A stretch of DNA of 64,000 bases from Nanobdellota archaeon (lineage in GTDB: Archaea; Nanoarchaeota; Nanoarchaeia; Woesearchaeales; GW2011-AR9): positions 1 to 64,000 of the forward strand of contig NZBF01000018.1 in assembly GCA_002687775.1 (NCBI GenBank). Direction: 5' to 3'. The number at the start of each line of letters is the position of its first letter. Within the stretch, counting starts at the first letter, position 1. The notes beneath the pieces were generated by a model. It searched no databases, was not told the origin of the DNA, and saw only the letters and a list, made by a program, of their open reading frames with translations. A program made the position numbers and the translations under genes. Below, piece after piece: positions 8,001-16,663 of this stretch.

Positions 8001-8332
8001 TTTTTGTCCGCCAGCTCATTATTGAGTTTCATTGCATGTCTAATTGGTGAAGCAACGTCGCAAATAGTCACATACGTTGCATTGATTTTACTGCTTTTAC
8101 CTTCAATCATTGCCAATAATAATTGAGAATCGTCTCGTTCTATTTGCCGCTTAGTTTCAGGAGGAATCCAAATGTAATGCCCTCCTTTCGTATACCGTAA
8201 TGCAGCATCTCCTCCTGCGGATGGTGTTTCTTGAAATAATTCTAAGGGAAAATGTAATCCTTCCCAGACTTCCCAGTAAGCTGAAAGCTTCTCTTTTTGA
8301 TAGTGTTCCGGTGTGTATAATTTATGTGTCAT
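7997..8332 (-). CDS. First gene of the minus-strand operon, unknown, 111 aa
   Basis: Unknown soluble protein starting MTHKLYTPEHYQKEK. The frame reaches a GTG at 8341, but AGGAGG lies about 8 bases before the ATG at 8332, which fixes the start. A TTTAAA-type box near 8391-8399 could drive the operon with a short leader. The gene is divergent from the AbrB-PhoU-like regulator. A palindrome (8405-8419) lies in the shared promoter region and could control both directions. Confidence 0.55.
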   Translation of the reverse strand: MTHKLYTPEHYQKEKLSAYWEVWEGLHFPLELFQETPSAGGDAALRYTKGGHYIWIPPETKRQIERDDSQLLLAMIEGKSSKINATYVTICDVASPIRHAMKLNNELADKK

Positions 8333-8404
8333 TTTTCTCACTCCTCCTAAAAAAATCTAAATATCACTTACAAGAAGTAACACGGGCATTGTTTAAACAT
8401 AACG

Positions 8405-8419
8405 CATATTACGAATATT
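8405..8419. promoter_or_regulatory. Palindromic operator candidate, copy 1
   Basis: CATATTACGAATATT lies between the divergent minus-strand operon and the regulator gene. Its first 14 bases recur exactly 1000 bases downstream at 9405, where the palindrome is complete (CATATT-ACG-AATATG). Both copies lie just upstream of a TATA-like box. A likely ligand is the AbrB-domain regulator encoded next to it, by inference. Confidence 0.6.
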
Positions 8420-8432
8420 CTTTATGAACATT

Positions 8433-8438
8433 TATAAA
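8433..8438 (+). promoter_or_regulatory. TATA box for leaderless regulator mRNA
   Basis: TATAAA 27 bases before the ATG at 8460. This spacing places transcription start at or next to that ATG. It supports the start at 8460 over the upstream in-frame ATG at 8424, which would lie before the TATA box. Confidence 0.6.
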
Positions 8439-8459
8439 AACGGTAATGAAATTGCATCT

Positions 8460-9371
8460 ATGCGAAGAAAACTGATTAAGCAAGGAGAGAAGTCTGCCAC
8501 AGTCACAGTACCAGCCAAGTGGCTACAATCACACCATTTAGCAGTAGGTGATGAAGTGGATATATTGGAAGATAATAATAAACTAGTCATTCTGCCTTCA
8601 GGGGAATCCAAAAAGAGAAAGGAAATAACTATTTCATTACCGAAGATTAAGCAACAATTCACTTTCGTTGGATTTCTACGAGATAGTGTTGTAATGTCCT
8701 ATAATGCAGGGTATGACAAAATTACTATTCATCACAAAGCGAATCCAAAAATATTTTCTGAATTAGTAGATACCTTACTTAGCGGATGTGAAATCACCGA
8801 ACTAACGGACAAGAAATGTGTCATTGAAGTAGTGAGTGATCTCAGTTACAAAGATTTTGACAATGTGATGCTACGATTATTTTACATTACTAAAGATATG
8901 GTTGATGATTTTACTAACCCAAACATGATTAGACATTCTCAGACATTAAGCAAATATTTGATTTTATTACAACGCAGTGTCGCAAATAGAGAATTTAATC
9001 ACGAAGCAGAACAGTTTTACGTTACGTTGTTTCACTTGTTTACAGATATAGGAAAAAATTGTCACGAAATCAACCGATTGATTAGAAAGGGACTTATTCA
9101 ACCGCCAGAGAAAAATAACAAGATTTACAAAAGAATAAATGAATTAGTAAAAGTTATGCAAAAAGCATATCAAACATCAGAATACATGCAGTTGCATCTC
9201 CAGCAACAGAAATGTCAACGCTTCTTCTACAGAGAATTTGGTAAGTATGTACAAGCAGAGGATTTAGTCCTGAACACTCACTTAATATTTATTTACAGAT
9301 TACTCTACAAATCCATACGACCTTTATTTGGTCTTTTGCTCATGAATAAGAAGAGTGAGAAAGGGTGGTAG
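8460..9371 (+). CDS. AbrB-domain/PhoU-like regulator
   Basis: A 303-residue protein. The N-terminus (MRRKLIKQGEKSATVTVPAKWL, then GDEVDILEDNNKLVI) is a SpoVT/AbrB swapped-hairpin DNA-binding domain. The remainder is mostly helical, as in the archaeal PhoU-like proteins that regulate phosphate uptake. No pst phosphate transporter genes are near, so the ligand or process is unknown. The start at 8460 is chosen because a TATA box lies 27 bases upstream and the AbrB hairpin begins there. It is the natural candidate to bind the two CATATT-ACG-AATAT palindromes flanking it, so autoregulation is plausible. Confidence 0.8.
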   Translation: MRRKLIKQGEKSATVTVPAKWLQSHHLAVGDEVDILEDNNKLVILPSGESKKRKEITISLPKIKQQFTFVGFLRDSVVMSYNAGYDKITIHHKANPKIFSELVDTLLSGCEITELTDKKCVIEVVSDLSYKDFDNVMLRLFYITKDMVDDFTNPNMIRHSQTLSKYLILLQRSVANREFNHEAEQFYVTLFHLFTDIGKNCHEINRLIRKGLIQPPEKNNKIYKRINELVKVMQKAYQTSEYMQLHLQQQKCQRFFYREFGKYVQAEDLVLNTHLIFIYRLLYKSIRPLFGLLLMNKKSEKGW

Positions 9372-9404
9372 TCACAGGACAATTCTAAAAGGAAATAATT
9401 CTCA

Positions 9405-9419
9405 CATATTACGAATATG
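9405..9419. promoter_or_regulatory. Palindromic operator candidate, copy 2
   Basis: CATATTACGAATATG is a perfect 6-3-6 palindrome about 7 bases upstream of a TTTAAAG box serving the gene at 9456. Fourteen of its bases are identical to the copy at 8405. The two genes concerned may share one regulator. Confidence 0.6.
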
Positions 9420-9455
9420 CGGTAATTTAAAGAATCACAAGAGTAATTGGAAAAT

Positions 9456-9848
9456 ATGACCTACGAAGAAAGATTAACAAAAAGTATTGAAGAAACGAGA
9501 GAGTATTTTCACCAAGAACTCAGAGTAGTTCATGATTTAAATTGGGAGAGAAAAGATGGTACATTAGAAGCACTTATTGAAACCTTGCCCACTAGAATGA
9601 GAATTCTTGTACAACATCAAACAAACCATTTTGTACACGACGAAGCTGAACATGGTCAGGGAAGAGAAGAAGTTGTTCAAGATGAATATCTTACAAGAGT
9701 AAGCGCAGAGGCAGAATCACTTGCCGGTATGTATGAAAATGAACATAGGTTAGGTACATTTTTAATACCAGAAAATTCCCATTTGCGTCTGCAGGAAATT
9801 ATGACAACATTAAAGGATGATCTTAAAGCAGGAAAGTTAGATTATTAA
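9456..9848 (+). CDS. Unknown acidic helical protein, 130 aa
   Basis: No family recognised. It is charged and almost certainly all-helical, with several His residues in the middle (HHQ-like segments such as LVQHQTNHFVHDEAEHGQG). A TTG at 9447 is in frame, but the ATG at 9456 sits about 28 bases after a TTTAAAG box and is the better, leaderless start. It follows the AbrB-PhoU-like gene and shares its promoter palindrome, so the two are probably co-regulated. Confidence 0.55.
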   Translation: MTYEERLTKSIEETREYFHQELRVVHDLNWERKDGTLEALIETLPTRMRILVQHQTNHFVHDEAEHGQGREEVVQDEYLTRVSAEAESLAGMYENEHRLGTFLIPENSHLRLQEIMTTLKDDLKAGKLDY

Positions 9849-9877
9849 TCATTGCTCAAATTCTTTAATCTTTAGTC

Positions 9878-9894
9878 CACTGGTCACTGGACAT
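9878..9894. repeat. 17-bp dispersed repeat, copy 1 (CCAGTG-A-CCAGTG core)
   Basis: On the minus strand it reads ATGTCCAGTGACCAGTG, identical to 43376-43392 on the plus strand. In both places a TATATAAA-type sequence lies 12 bases away on the same side. The core is a direct repeat of CCAGTG with 7-base period. Here it is upstream of the Nre gene's TATA box. Likely an operator. Confidence 0.55.
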
Positions 9895-9906
9895 GGACGG
9901 ACAGAG

Positions 9907-9914
9907 TTTATATA
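9907..9914 (+). promoter_or_regulatory. TATA box upstream of the Nre locus
   Basis: TTTATATA with the ATG at 9936 about 27 bases downstream, the spacing of a leaderless archaeal transcript. Confidence 0.55.
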
Positions 9915-9935
9915 GCAACACATTCTTGAGTTTTT

Positions 9936-10049
9936 ATGAAAATCAAACTCTTTAGACGCGGACACTTAGTAGGTATAGTTAACGATGATTTCTATGATGA
10001 AGTTAAGAAAGTTAGGATTTGGGATAAGTTAGATCTTCCACAAGCATAA
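9936..10049 (+). CDS. 37-residue frame, probably the N-terminus of Nre split by a frameshift
   Basis: It starts MKIKLFRRGHLVGIVNDDFY behind a good TATA box and ends at TAA (10047-10049). The Nre frame just downstream is also open back to a TAG at 10030-10032 and reads protein-like (HKHNVDISKDVYYS) before its first ATG. Dropping one C near 10038-10039 would join the two frames into one protein of about 434 residues. Either the sequence has a one-base insertion, or this is a separate small peptide. Confidence 0.4.
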   Translation: MKIKLFRRGHLVGIVNDDFYDEVKKVRIWDKLDLPQA

Positions 10050-10080
10050 TGTTGATATATCTAAAGATGTGTACTATTCC

Positions 10081-11268
10081 ATGAATATTCAACGTGTCAA
10101 ATTCAAAGATATTGAACAAGTTCCCCATATTAAAATAAATAAAAGTTTTAAAGAAGATTTCTTTGGAAGTGCACCAGTTCCGTTCATTGGCCGGTATGGA
10201 TATCCACATGTGAATATTGGCATTCTAAGCCCACAATTTTCTGGAGATGTTCAAGAATATGCTTCTCCTAAAAAATGGAGTGCAGAACAGTACTCGATTG
10301 GTAATATTGCTTCATTACGATACGGTTTAGTGAATTCACGGATGAAAAGTCAGGTTAAAAAATTATCTGGGAAATTCTTAGAAATGGTTCAAGAAGTTGG
10401 CATGGCTAAGAAATCAGCTGAAGTTGAAATTAATTTTAAGAAGAAACCGTCTTTGAATGTTAAACCTGAAAAAGAAATTATGCCATTTGGTCCAGCTGCC
10501 AGTATTAAGAAAGCCCGAATAACGACAAATACTAAAATTGACCGAAAAGTTGACTATGTGGTAAGTGATACTAGTTTGAAAGCAGCACCTGCCATCATGC
10601 AATTATATAATAAAGGGCTAGAAGAGATCCAATTAAATAAATTATTATCTGTTGGTTCCATTGGTATTGGAAAAAATAGAAAATTAGTGCCAACGCGATG
10701 GAGTATCACTGCAGTAGATGATACTGTTGGGAAAGATTTGATAAAAGAAGTTAAACAGTATCCATCTAGTGATTATCAATTACATTTTGGTGGAGGGTGG
10801 GGAAATTATTACTTAGCATTATTTTTTCCAGACATTTGGAGTTATGAATTATTTGAAACGTATTTGTATTTAGATAGTAACCCCTGGAGTAAGCGTGGAT
10901 ACAAATATTCTACTGATTATGAAAATTATCAAGGAAGGAAGAATTATGCTGATGAAACTGCTGGCGGATATTACGCTGCACGACTCGGTGTGTTAGAACA
11001 GTTAAAGAAAAAGAGAAGGCAGCAATCAGTGTTGGTATTGAGATTTATTACTTCGGAATATAATATCCCACTTGGTGTATGGACATGCCGGGAAGCGTGT
11101 AGGAAAAGTATGAACGAGAAACCGTTGACATTTGCTTCTGAAGAATTAATGGTACACTATGCAAAAGAATTAATTTTAAGGAGATATAATTTTGATATTG
11201 GATTATTATTGAAAAAATCAATATTGTTAAGAGAGAAAAAGAAACAGAGTAAATTATTTGATTTCTAG
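10081..11268 (+). CDS. Nre family DNA repair protein
   Basis: Archaeal Nre proteins (DUF650/DUF651) act in DNA damage repair with the sliding clamp PCNA. Diagnostic blocks are present: FFGSAPVPFIGRYGYPHVNIG near residues 27-47, LVPTRWSITAVDDT in the middle and the FGGGWGNYYLALFFP segment. The extreme C-terminus, QSKLFDF, resembles a PCNA-interacting (PIP) motif. The N-terminal cysteine cluster found in many Nre proteins is not seen. The frame extends to a GTG at 10069; the ATG at 10081 is used here, with a TATATC box about 26 bases before it. The real N-terminus may lie at 9936 with a frameshift between. Confidence 0.85.
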   Translation: MNIQRVKFKDIEQVPHIKINKSFKEDFFGSAPVPFIGRYGYPHVNIGILSPQFSGDVQEYASPKKWSAEQYSIGNIASLRYGLVNSRMKSQVKKLSGKFLEMVQEVGMAKKSAEVEINFKKKPSLNVKPEKEIMPFGPAASIKKARITTNTKIDRKVDYVVSDTSLKAAPAIMQLYNKGLEEIQLNKLLSVGSIGIGKNRKLVPTRWSITAVDDTVGKDLIKEVKQYPSSDYQLHFGGGWGNYYLALFFPDIWSYELFETYLYLDSNPWSKRGYKYSTDYENYQGRKNYADETAGGYYAARLGVLEQLKKKRRQQSVLVLRFITSEYNIPLGVWTCREACRKSMNEKPLTFASEELMVHYAKELILRRYNFDIGLLLKKSILLREKKKQSKLFDF

Positions 11269-11302
11269 AAAACTATTTATACCACAAAATATTCATTTAA
11301 AC

Positions 11303-11686
11303 ATGGCCATTAATGAATGGAGAATTTGGGGCAAAAAAAAGAGTCAGCTGGTAGACATTCCAAAGGATTTGGATGCCATTAGTGAATTCCTTTCTGATAT
11401 TGAAAATGACATCAAGAAGTTGAAGGGAGATGTGGCAAATGCTCAAATGTTATTCAATGAAGCTAAAGTGGTGGAAGCACGATTATTGGACAAAAATTTA
11501 ACGCATCACATTGAAGTTATGGATAACGTAGTGAAAGATTACGAAATTTTTCAAAGTGATGTGAATGTTAATGGATTACGAGTCAAAAAAATTGCAAGAG
11601 AACTCATACGACGTGCCAAAGAACGAGGATTACTTGACTTAGCTCGAGAAAAGTGGAAAGATTCACGCTGGCGAGGAAATTGGTAG
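11303..11686 (+). CDS. Coiled-coil hypothetical protein, 127 aa
   Basis: Unknown family. Starts MAINEWRIWGKKKSQLV; residues about 25-85 have the heptad pattern of a coiled coil (ISEFLSDIENDIKKLKGDV), and the C-terminus is basic (RRAKERGLL, WRGNW). The frame opens at a TTG (11258) inside the Nre gene, but the ATG at 11303 lies about 27 bases after TATTTATA and is preferred. It meets the FHA gene head-on. Confidence 0.55.
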   Translation: MAINEWRIWGKKKSQLVDIPKDLDAISEFLSDIENDIKKLKGDVANAQMLFNEAKVVEARLLDKNLTHHIEVMDNVVKDYEIFQSDVNVNGLRVKKIARELIRRAKERGLLDLAREKWKDSRWRGNW

Positions 11687-11687
11687 A

Positions 11688-12053
11688 TTAATACTCTAAT
11701 GTGAAATAGCAACTTTTTCCCAATTCTACTACTACCCCTGGTGGAATGGGAGTTTGCTCTGCGGGAGGAATTCTTTGGTGTGCCACTTTGCATCCGTAAC
11801 TTGAAAAAAGATCAGTGATGAAATAACGATTGATATTCCAGTCAAGTGTGGCATGCTTTCTGGAAATGTACGTAAAGACCACTTGATCAAAAGTAATGGT
11901 ATCATCAAGCAGATGAATTAAACCTGCTCTTCGAGTCTTTGGTAGGGTGGTGCTGGTGATGTCAACACCATCTCGTGTGAGGATAATTGTTTCTGCATCC
12001 AAAGGAAACTGCTTTTCTATTCCTGGAGCAGTAATACGCATGGTAGCTTTCAT
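11688..12053 (-). CDS. FHA-domain protein
   Basis: 121 residues, essentially one forkhead-associated domain, which binds phosphothreonine peptides. The signature ISRKHATLDW (Ser-Arg...His core) is followed by YFITDLFSSYGCKV and IPPGVVVELG, as in FHA strands with the conserved Asn/Ser loop. The domain begins after about 45 residues of beta-rich sequence that probably supply the first strands. There is no transmembrane segment. A CTTAATATAG box about 25 bases upstream gives it its own promoter. A Ser/Thr kinase gene lies 9 kb away (20529-21659), so this could be its phospho-reader; that link is inference. Confidence 0.8.
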   Translation of the reverse strand: MKATMRITAPGIEKQFPLDAETIILTRDGVDITSTTLPKTRRAGLIHLLDDTITFDQVVFTYISRKHATLDWNINRYFITDLFSSYGCKVAHQRIPPAEQTPIPPGVVVELGKSCYFTLEY

Positions 12054-12092
12054 TTGCTGTGCACAAAATGCTTTCTATATTAAGTTATTGAA

Positions 12093-12641
12093 TCAAGAAA
12101 CAAAAATCCTATGTTTTTCCATACCTTCTAATTCAGAGATAATTCTCTTAACCACTATCGTTTTGGGATCAGGCATCAATTTAACACGACTCTTTAAATC
12201 TTGTAAACTTTCAAAGGGTTTTCCCTTCCGTTCCTGGATAATTTCCCACATGTGTTTCTTTCCCAAACCTGGAAGTAATTCTAACTGATGCATGCGGGTT
12301 GATAACGGTTGAGCTTTGTTGAAAAATTCTACAAATTTAGCTGAATTTTTTTCAATCAAACTTTCAACGACAGGTCGTAATTCACTTCGTGCTGTCTGTG
12401 TTAACCTCTCGTACGGAATTTTTCCCTTAATGTGGTGAATATCATCACGCTTTCCTTCGCCAATGTACACTTCCTGATACGGTTGTAAAAAAACTCCTTT
12501 CTTCGGAACTAACTCTAGTAACGTGAAATGTGCTTTACCAATCGCCTGAGCTATTGAACTTTTCATAGGAGAAGGGTCGTCACTATATCCATGCTGCAAA
12601 TAATCAAGTACAATAGCGTTTTCTTCTCTGGATTGGTTCAT
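12093..12641 (-). CDS. DUF655 family protein (archaeal RNA-binding candidate)
   Basis: 182 residues matching the archaeal DUF655 family, with the opening EENAIVLDYLQHGY and a helix-hairpin-helix block LLPGLGKKHMWEIIQERKG in the second half. It is conserved next to rpoF and L21e in archaea, as here, and is believed to bind RNA or DNA; its molecular role is unknown. It may have its own TATA-like box (TTTTTATTAAATTC), since there is a 39-base gap to rpoF. Confidence 0.85.
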   Translation of the reverse strand: MNQSREENAIVLDYLQHGYSDDPSPMKSSIAQAIGKAHFTLLELVPKKGVFLQPYQEVYIGEGKRDDIHHIKGKIPYERLTQTARSELRPVVESLIEKNSAKFVEFFNKAQPLSTRMHQLELLPGLGKKHMWEIIQERKGKPFESLQDLKSRVKLMPDPKTIVVKRIISELEGMEKHRIFVS

Positions 12642-12680
12642 AGTAGTAGTAAACAGTTGAATTTAATAAAAATTGCGTTT

Positions 12681-13022
12681 TTATGCAACCGATTTAACCG
12701 TTCCGACGATACGTTCCATGTCTTTTTTACTTACGCTCACAGGATAACCCTGTAAGAGGACACGGACATCTTCCACCGTCTGAGGCAAGAAATCCATGAT
12801 TTTGATAATCTGCGGTTCTTTCAAACGCAGAATCTTTAAATCATTTAATTTTTTGAGTAATTCGTCTTTTTTCTTCACTTCCAAGATGGTGAAATTTTCA
12901 ACAAATTCTCTCGTTTTATTTGTTCTGAAATCTAGCTCGCCACGTTCTTGCATCTGTGCAATGTACGCTTTCACATCTGACAATGAGACTGCATGTTCCT
13001 CAACAAGTTGTGGGTTTACCAT
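12681..13022 (-). CDS. DNA-directed RNA polymerase subunit F (Rpb4)
   Basis: 113 residues, the normal length of archaeal RpoF. It pairs with subunit E (Rpb7) to form the RNA polymerase stalk. The HRDC-like C-terminal helices are visible (EPQIIKIMDFLPQTVEDVRVL). The gene begins one base after the L21e stop and precedes DUF655, the classical archaeal order. Confidence 0.92.
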   Translation of the reverse strand: MVNPQLVEEHAVSLSDVKAYIAQMQERGELDFRTNKTREFVENFTILEVKKKDELLKKLNDLKILRLKEPQIIKIMDFLPQTVEDVRVLLQGYPVSVSKKDMERIVGTVKSVA

Positions 13023-13023
13023 A

Positions 13024-13314
13024 TTATTCTGTTTTCTTTAAATGGATTGGATGAACGTATTGAATTTTTTTCTTCCCACCGTCTTTAATTTCAACACCGT
13101 AACATCGACCTTTCTTCCCGATAATGTTACCATGTTTACCATGAAATCGACGAAAGTACATTCCCGTTTGAACAGATGAATGTAAACTTAAACCGACTTT
13201 ATCGCCAACATTGAATTCTTGGAAGTACTTCGATAAAGGAACTTTTCCTTTCTCTTTATACTGTTTCTTCAGCATGTGCCGAGTTTTCCGTCTTGGTCCA
13301 CCAATTCGTTTCAT
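13024..13314 (-). CDS. 50S ribosomal protein L21e
   Basis: 96 residues, full length for archaeal L21e, a component of the large ribosomal subunit. Typical features are the basic start (RIGGPRRKTRHMLKK) and the SH3-like core with VGDKVGLSLHSSVQTGM and FHGKHGNIIGKKGRCYGVEI. A TTTTTAAACA box about 30 bases upstream fits a leaderless or short-leader mRNA carrying L21e, rpoF and possibly DUF655. Confidence 0.95.
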   Translation of the reverse strand: MKRIGGPRRKTRHMLKKQYKEKGKVPLSKYFQEFNVGDKVGLSLHSSVQTGMYFRRFHGKHGNIIGKKGRCYGVEIKDGGKKKIQYVHPIHLKKTE

Positions 13315-13358
13315 ATCGATGTATTTTTTTAGTTTGTTTAAAAATGTATCGGATGAAT

Positions 13359-14367
13359 TTATTGAAATAAAGAATCTGGATCTAAAATGTAGGTAGAAAA
13401 CAATTCAATTGGACCTCTGGCTTCCCGTATTTTGTCCATTGGATCCAAGTATTTGAAGTGAGGTCTTTCTGCATATTTTCTGCGATGATCCTTTACATCT
13501 TGCGTTGTTAACCCAAACCGATCGGTTCTTTCATACAGAAATCCATTCACTAATGTATGCACTACTCCTTCATTACGTCGTGCGTCTTCTTCAACAATTT
13601 CTTTCAATTGTTTATCCGGCATGGACGATGGCTTTCCTGCAGCAATCCATGCATCTTCAATGTGTTGCTTGTAGTTATGATGAAGCAAGCGAAATGTCAC
13701 TGAATGAAGGATTTCTGCTAGTGGTGATGATATGGCACTAGCAGCCCCATTTCCTAGCGCAACAAAGACCGAATGATCTTCTCTTTCTAATTCTACTCCC
13801 TGACTGTTTACTGTTATAGGCCATTCTGAAATTGCTCTGCCTCCTTCATCATAAAATTTCCTCATTTCTTTTGGTTGAGAAATGCCTTTCACGTACGTCT
13901 GCTTTGACTGCTTGCTTGCTTTTCCATACCAAGTAGAGTGGTATGTGGGTGGAAGGTGGTTGTATGGTGACTTCCGAATTTAGTAGTAGACAAGAAACTT
14001 CAGGTCTTAAATCGGGACGACCAATATATTCGAAAAAGTTTTTGGTAACTGTGCGTACAAATGTTTGGTAATATTCAATATCTGAAATTCGGAGAGAAGT
14101 AAATGTTTGCCTCTTTTCATATTCAGTATGGGAAATTTTTTCTGGAGGGTATCGTTGATGAATTATTTCTTCAAATTCACGTTTTTGTTCCTCAGTTGCA
14201 TCTTTCGGGAGAAATCCCTTATGATAAAATGGAAGTCCCCCTGAAACATTACCATAGTACCACTCAGCAAATGTTTGTGTCTTTTGAGGAAATTCACCCG
14301 GGAGAAGAAATCCAACTAAACCACTTCCAGCCAATGCAAGAAAATTTCTTCTATGTATTTTATCCAT
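13359..14367 (-). pseudogene. Tat-exported protein of unknown family, interrupted by a frameshift
   Basis: Two overlapping frames make one protein of about 335 residues. The first (13849-14367) starts with a twin-arginine signal, RRNFLALAGSGLVGFLLPG. The second (13359-13892) supplies the C-terminal half. In the overlap, the second frame is already protein-like upstream of its first ATG (SPYNHLPPTYHSTWYGKASK), while the first frame ends in an unlikely basic tail. A one-base shift between about 13890 and 13979 would restore it. No domain was recognised; the Tat signal suggests a folded, perhaps cofactor-containing, extracytoplasmic protein. Confidence 0.65.
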
Positions 14368-14509
14368 GATTGCATTTTAGCTAGCTCTTTTATAAGGCTT
14401 ATTGGTGATTTTTTTACAATATGGAAAATTATAGAAAGTATAGAAGAAATGTTAATAAGTTCACGCATGAAAATATATTTTTGGTTTCTTGAGTGTGTTT
14501 GGAGACACT

Positions 14510-16603
14510 ATGAAAAAACTACTATTATGCGGGTTATTTATTCTTATGTTTGCATCTTTTGTGCAGGCTGATTTAACTGAGGTTGGTTCTCTTTTAGAAG
14601 ATGTATCACGTAACAGAGTTTATATTACTGATGAGACAAACAATGATTTACTTGTTTTAGATACTCAGACAAATACTATTACCAATACCGTGGATGATAT
14701 TGGATCACGACCCACAAGTATGGCGATGACTCGTGATAATGCATTTTTATATATTGCTCTTACAGGCGGAAGTGAAATTGCTATTATTGATTTAAATACG
14801 CTAACAAAAACAGGAAGTATAGTAGTGGCAAGAACTCCTACACACGTTGCGGTGAACAGCGAGCATCTATTCGTTTCATACTCCGATAGATTCCCGCAAA
14901 CGGGACCTGACATTATTAATTTGGAGACCAAACTAGTTGTGGGTTCCCTAGGAAATAATAGGAGAGAAGATGCCTTGATTGAAACTCACGGCGAGGAAGT
15001 GTATATGGGTACGCCAAGATATCCAAGAACAATGACTCGATATAGCATGAATGGTGCTGAAGAATCCCTTGTTGCTACGAGCGAGGATAGATTATTCAAC
15101 CATATTTCAGACTATCAACTAACGTCCGATGGATCTAAAGTTGTAGTTGCAGGGGGAAGCAGATTCCTCCACGTTCTTGATGCCAGTGATTTTAGAAAAT
15201 TAGGGGAATTACCGCTAGAGGAAAGTGCATCATCGATGGTGATTGATAATGAAGATCAATATGTATATTCCGCCTACCGATCCTGGGATTCGCCAAAAGA
15301 AGTTAGAATCGCCAAACTTGATATGAATTCATACACAAGTGTTGAAATTTATGAACTTCATATTGGAGATTTGCGCGTGCAGGCTCGTTCATTAGCTCTT
15401 GTGAACAATACGTTGTATTTTGCAGCGGCTGATTACTGGGATTCAGATGAAACCAACATTTTTTCATTTAATCTAGATACTTTGGAAGTAACCGGTATCC
15501 TGCAAAGCGTGGAACATGAACTAGTATTTGAGAATGTAGAAATCTGGCAATCTGTTTTTGGTAGTGATCATACATCGCGGGTTAACGTAGAGTTTGATAT
15601 ATCTAACATTGGTAACATGGATGCAACTGGATTAATGATTAAGGTGTTTATTCCTGAGCTAGGTATCACAGAAGAGAAGTCCATGTGGTCGATAACACCT
15701 GACCAGAGCAGAAATGCAGATTTCAGTATCGAAGATAATGCGCAGGTTGCTGGAACCTATACGGTCAACATAGAGGTCGAAAGTGATGCAGGCACCTATA
15801 GTACAAATGGAGAAGTGGAGTTGGCTATTTTTGATAATGTGCCAGAACCTACGGAAGCAGACATCATGGTTCTTGAATTACTTGTTGATGAACCAGTTTC
15901 GTATGAAGAAGAAACAGTCATTGCATTGACACTGATGAACCTAGATCCAGTAGACATTGAACCAGAACAGTATGAACATTACGTAATTATCGACGGGGAA
16001 GAATTGATGGTTGAGGGTATTGAATTGCAAATTCCTGGAGAATCTGTATTAGTGTTATTCACATTGCTACAGTTTGAAGAAAGTGATGTTGGTGAACATA
16101 CCATTACAAGTGGTATTCGATTAATTGATCCTTTAGTTGATCCGGATACGTCAGATAATGAAGCATCAGTGATAGTAAACGTTGTAGCGCCCTCTGATCC
16201 ACTCCCACCAATTGTTCCGGCGCCAGCACCTACGCCAGAGCCTCAACCGGTTCCAGAACCTGTTGATGAAGTGGAAATTCAAGAACGTGTAGACGAAGCT
16301 GTAGAAAAAGCTGTGAAAAATTTGGATGAAGATCATTACGAAGAATTACGTGATTTACGGCAAGAGTTGGAACAAGATCATGACAAAGAACTGAACACGT
16401 TGAAACAAGAAGTTGTTGAACTGAAAACTGTTCAGAAAGAACAACAAGTCGAAGTTGTGCAGGAAACAATTCCTGTGAAACAACCAGTTACGCAGCAAGC
16501 CGTTCGAAAGAAATCTACATGGGTTCCTGTATTAATTGGAGCAGCAGTGGGATTAATTCTCATAATTACACTTCTTGCAGTTATGTTGACCAAAACGGAA
16601 TAA
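14510..16603 (+). CDS. Cell-surface beta-propeller protein with C-terminal anchor
   Basis: About 697 residues. A Sec signal peptide (KKLLLCGLFILMFASFVQA) is followed by YVTN-type beta-propeller repeats (NRVYITDETNNDLLVLDTQT; FLYIALTGGSEIAIIDLNT) to about residue 330. Two CARDB-like beta-sandwich domains come next (about 345-440 and 455-560), then a Pro-rich linker (PLPPIVPAPAPTPEPQPVPE), a Glu/Lys coiled coil and a terminal membrane helix (VPVLIGAAVGLILIITLLA). It is an exported protein anchored at its C-terminus, probably with adhesive or S-layer-associated function. The frame opens at a TTG (14489); the ATG at 14510, preceded by GGAG, begins the signal peptide. Confidence 0.8.
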   Translation: MKKLLLCGLFILMFASFVQADLTEVGSLLEDVSRNRVYITDETNNDLLVLDTQTNTITNTVDDIGSRPTSMAMTRDNAFLYIALTGGSEIAIIDLNTLTKTGSIVVARTPTHVAVNSEHLFVSYSDRFPQTGPDIINLETKLVVGSLGNNRREDALIETHGEEVYMGTPRYPRTMTRYSMNGAEESLVATSEDRLFNHISDYQLTSDGSKVVVAGGSRFLHVLDASDFRKLGELPLEESASSMVIDNEDQYVYSAYRSWDSPKEVRIAKLDMNSYTSVEIYELHIGDLRVQARSLALVNNTLYFAAADYWDSDETNIFSFNLDTLEVTGILQSVEHELVFENVEIWQSVFGSDHTSRVNVEFDISNIGNMDATGLMIKVFIPELGITEEKSMWSITPDQSRNADFSIEDNAQVAGTYTVNIEVESDAGTYSTNGEVELAIFDNVPEPTEADIMVLELLVDEPVSYEEETVIALTLMNLDPVDIEPEQYEHYVIIDGEELMVEGIELQIPGESVLVLFTLLQFEESDVGEHTITSGIRLIDPLVDPDTSDNEASVIVNVVAPSDPLPPIVPAPAPTPEPQPVPEPVDEVEIQERVDEAVEKAVKNLDEDHYEELRDLRQELEQDHDKELNTLKQEVVELKTVQKEQQVEVVQETIPVKQPVTQQAVRKKSTWVPVLIGAAVGLILIITLLAVMLTKTE

Positions 16604-16606
16604 TTC

Positions 16607-16636
16607 TGTTTTTCTTTCTTTTTTTACCTTACTTTT
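16607..16636 (+). terminator. T-rich transcription terminator candidate
   Basis: Runs of T (TTTTT, TTTCTTTC, TTTTTTT, TTTTTT) follow the surface-protein stop codon, the typical archaeal termination signal without a hairpin. The end of the run may also form the TATA region of the next gene. Confidence 0.4.
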
Positions 16637-16663
16637 TTAAAATAGACTTATTCTTTTTATGAT

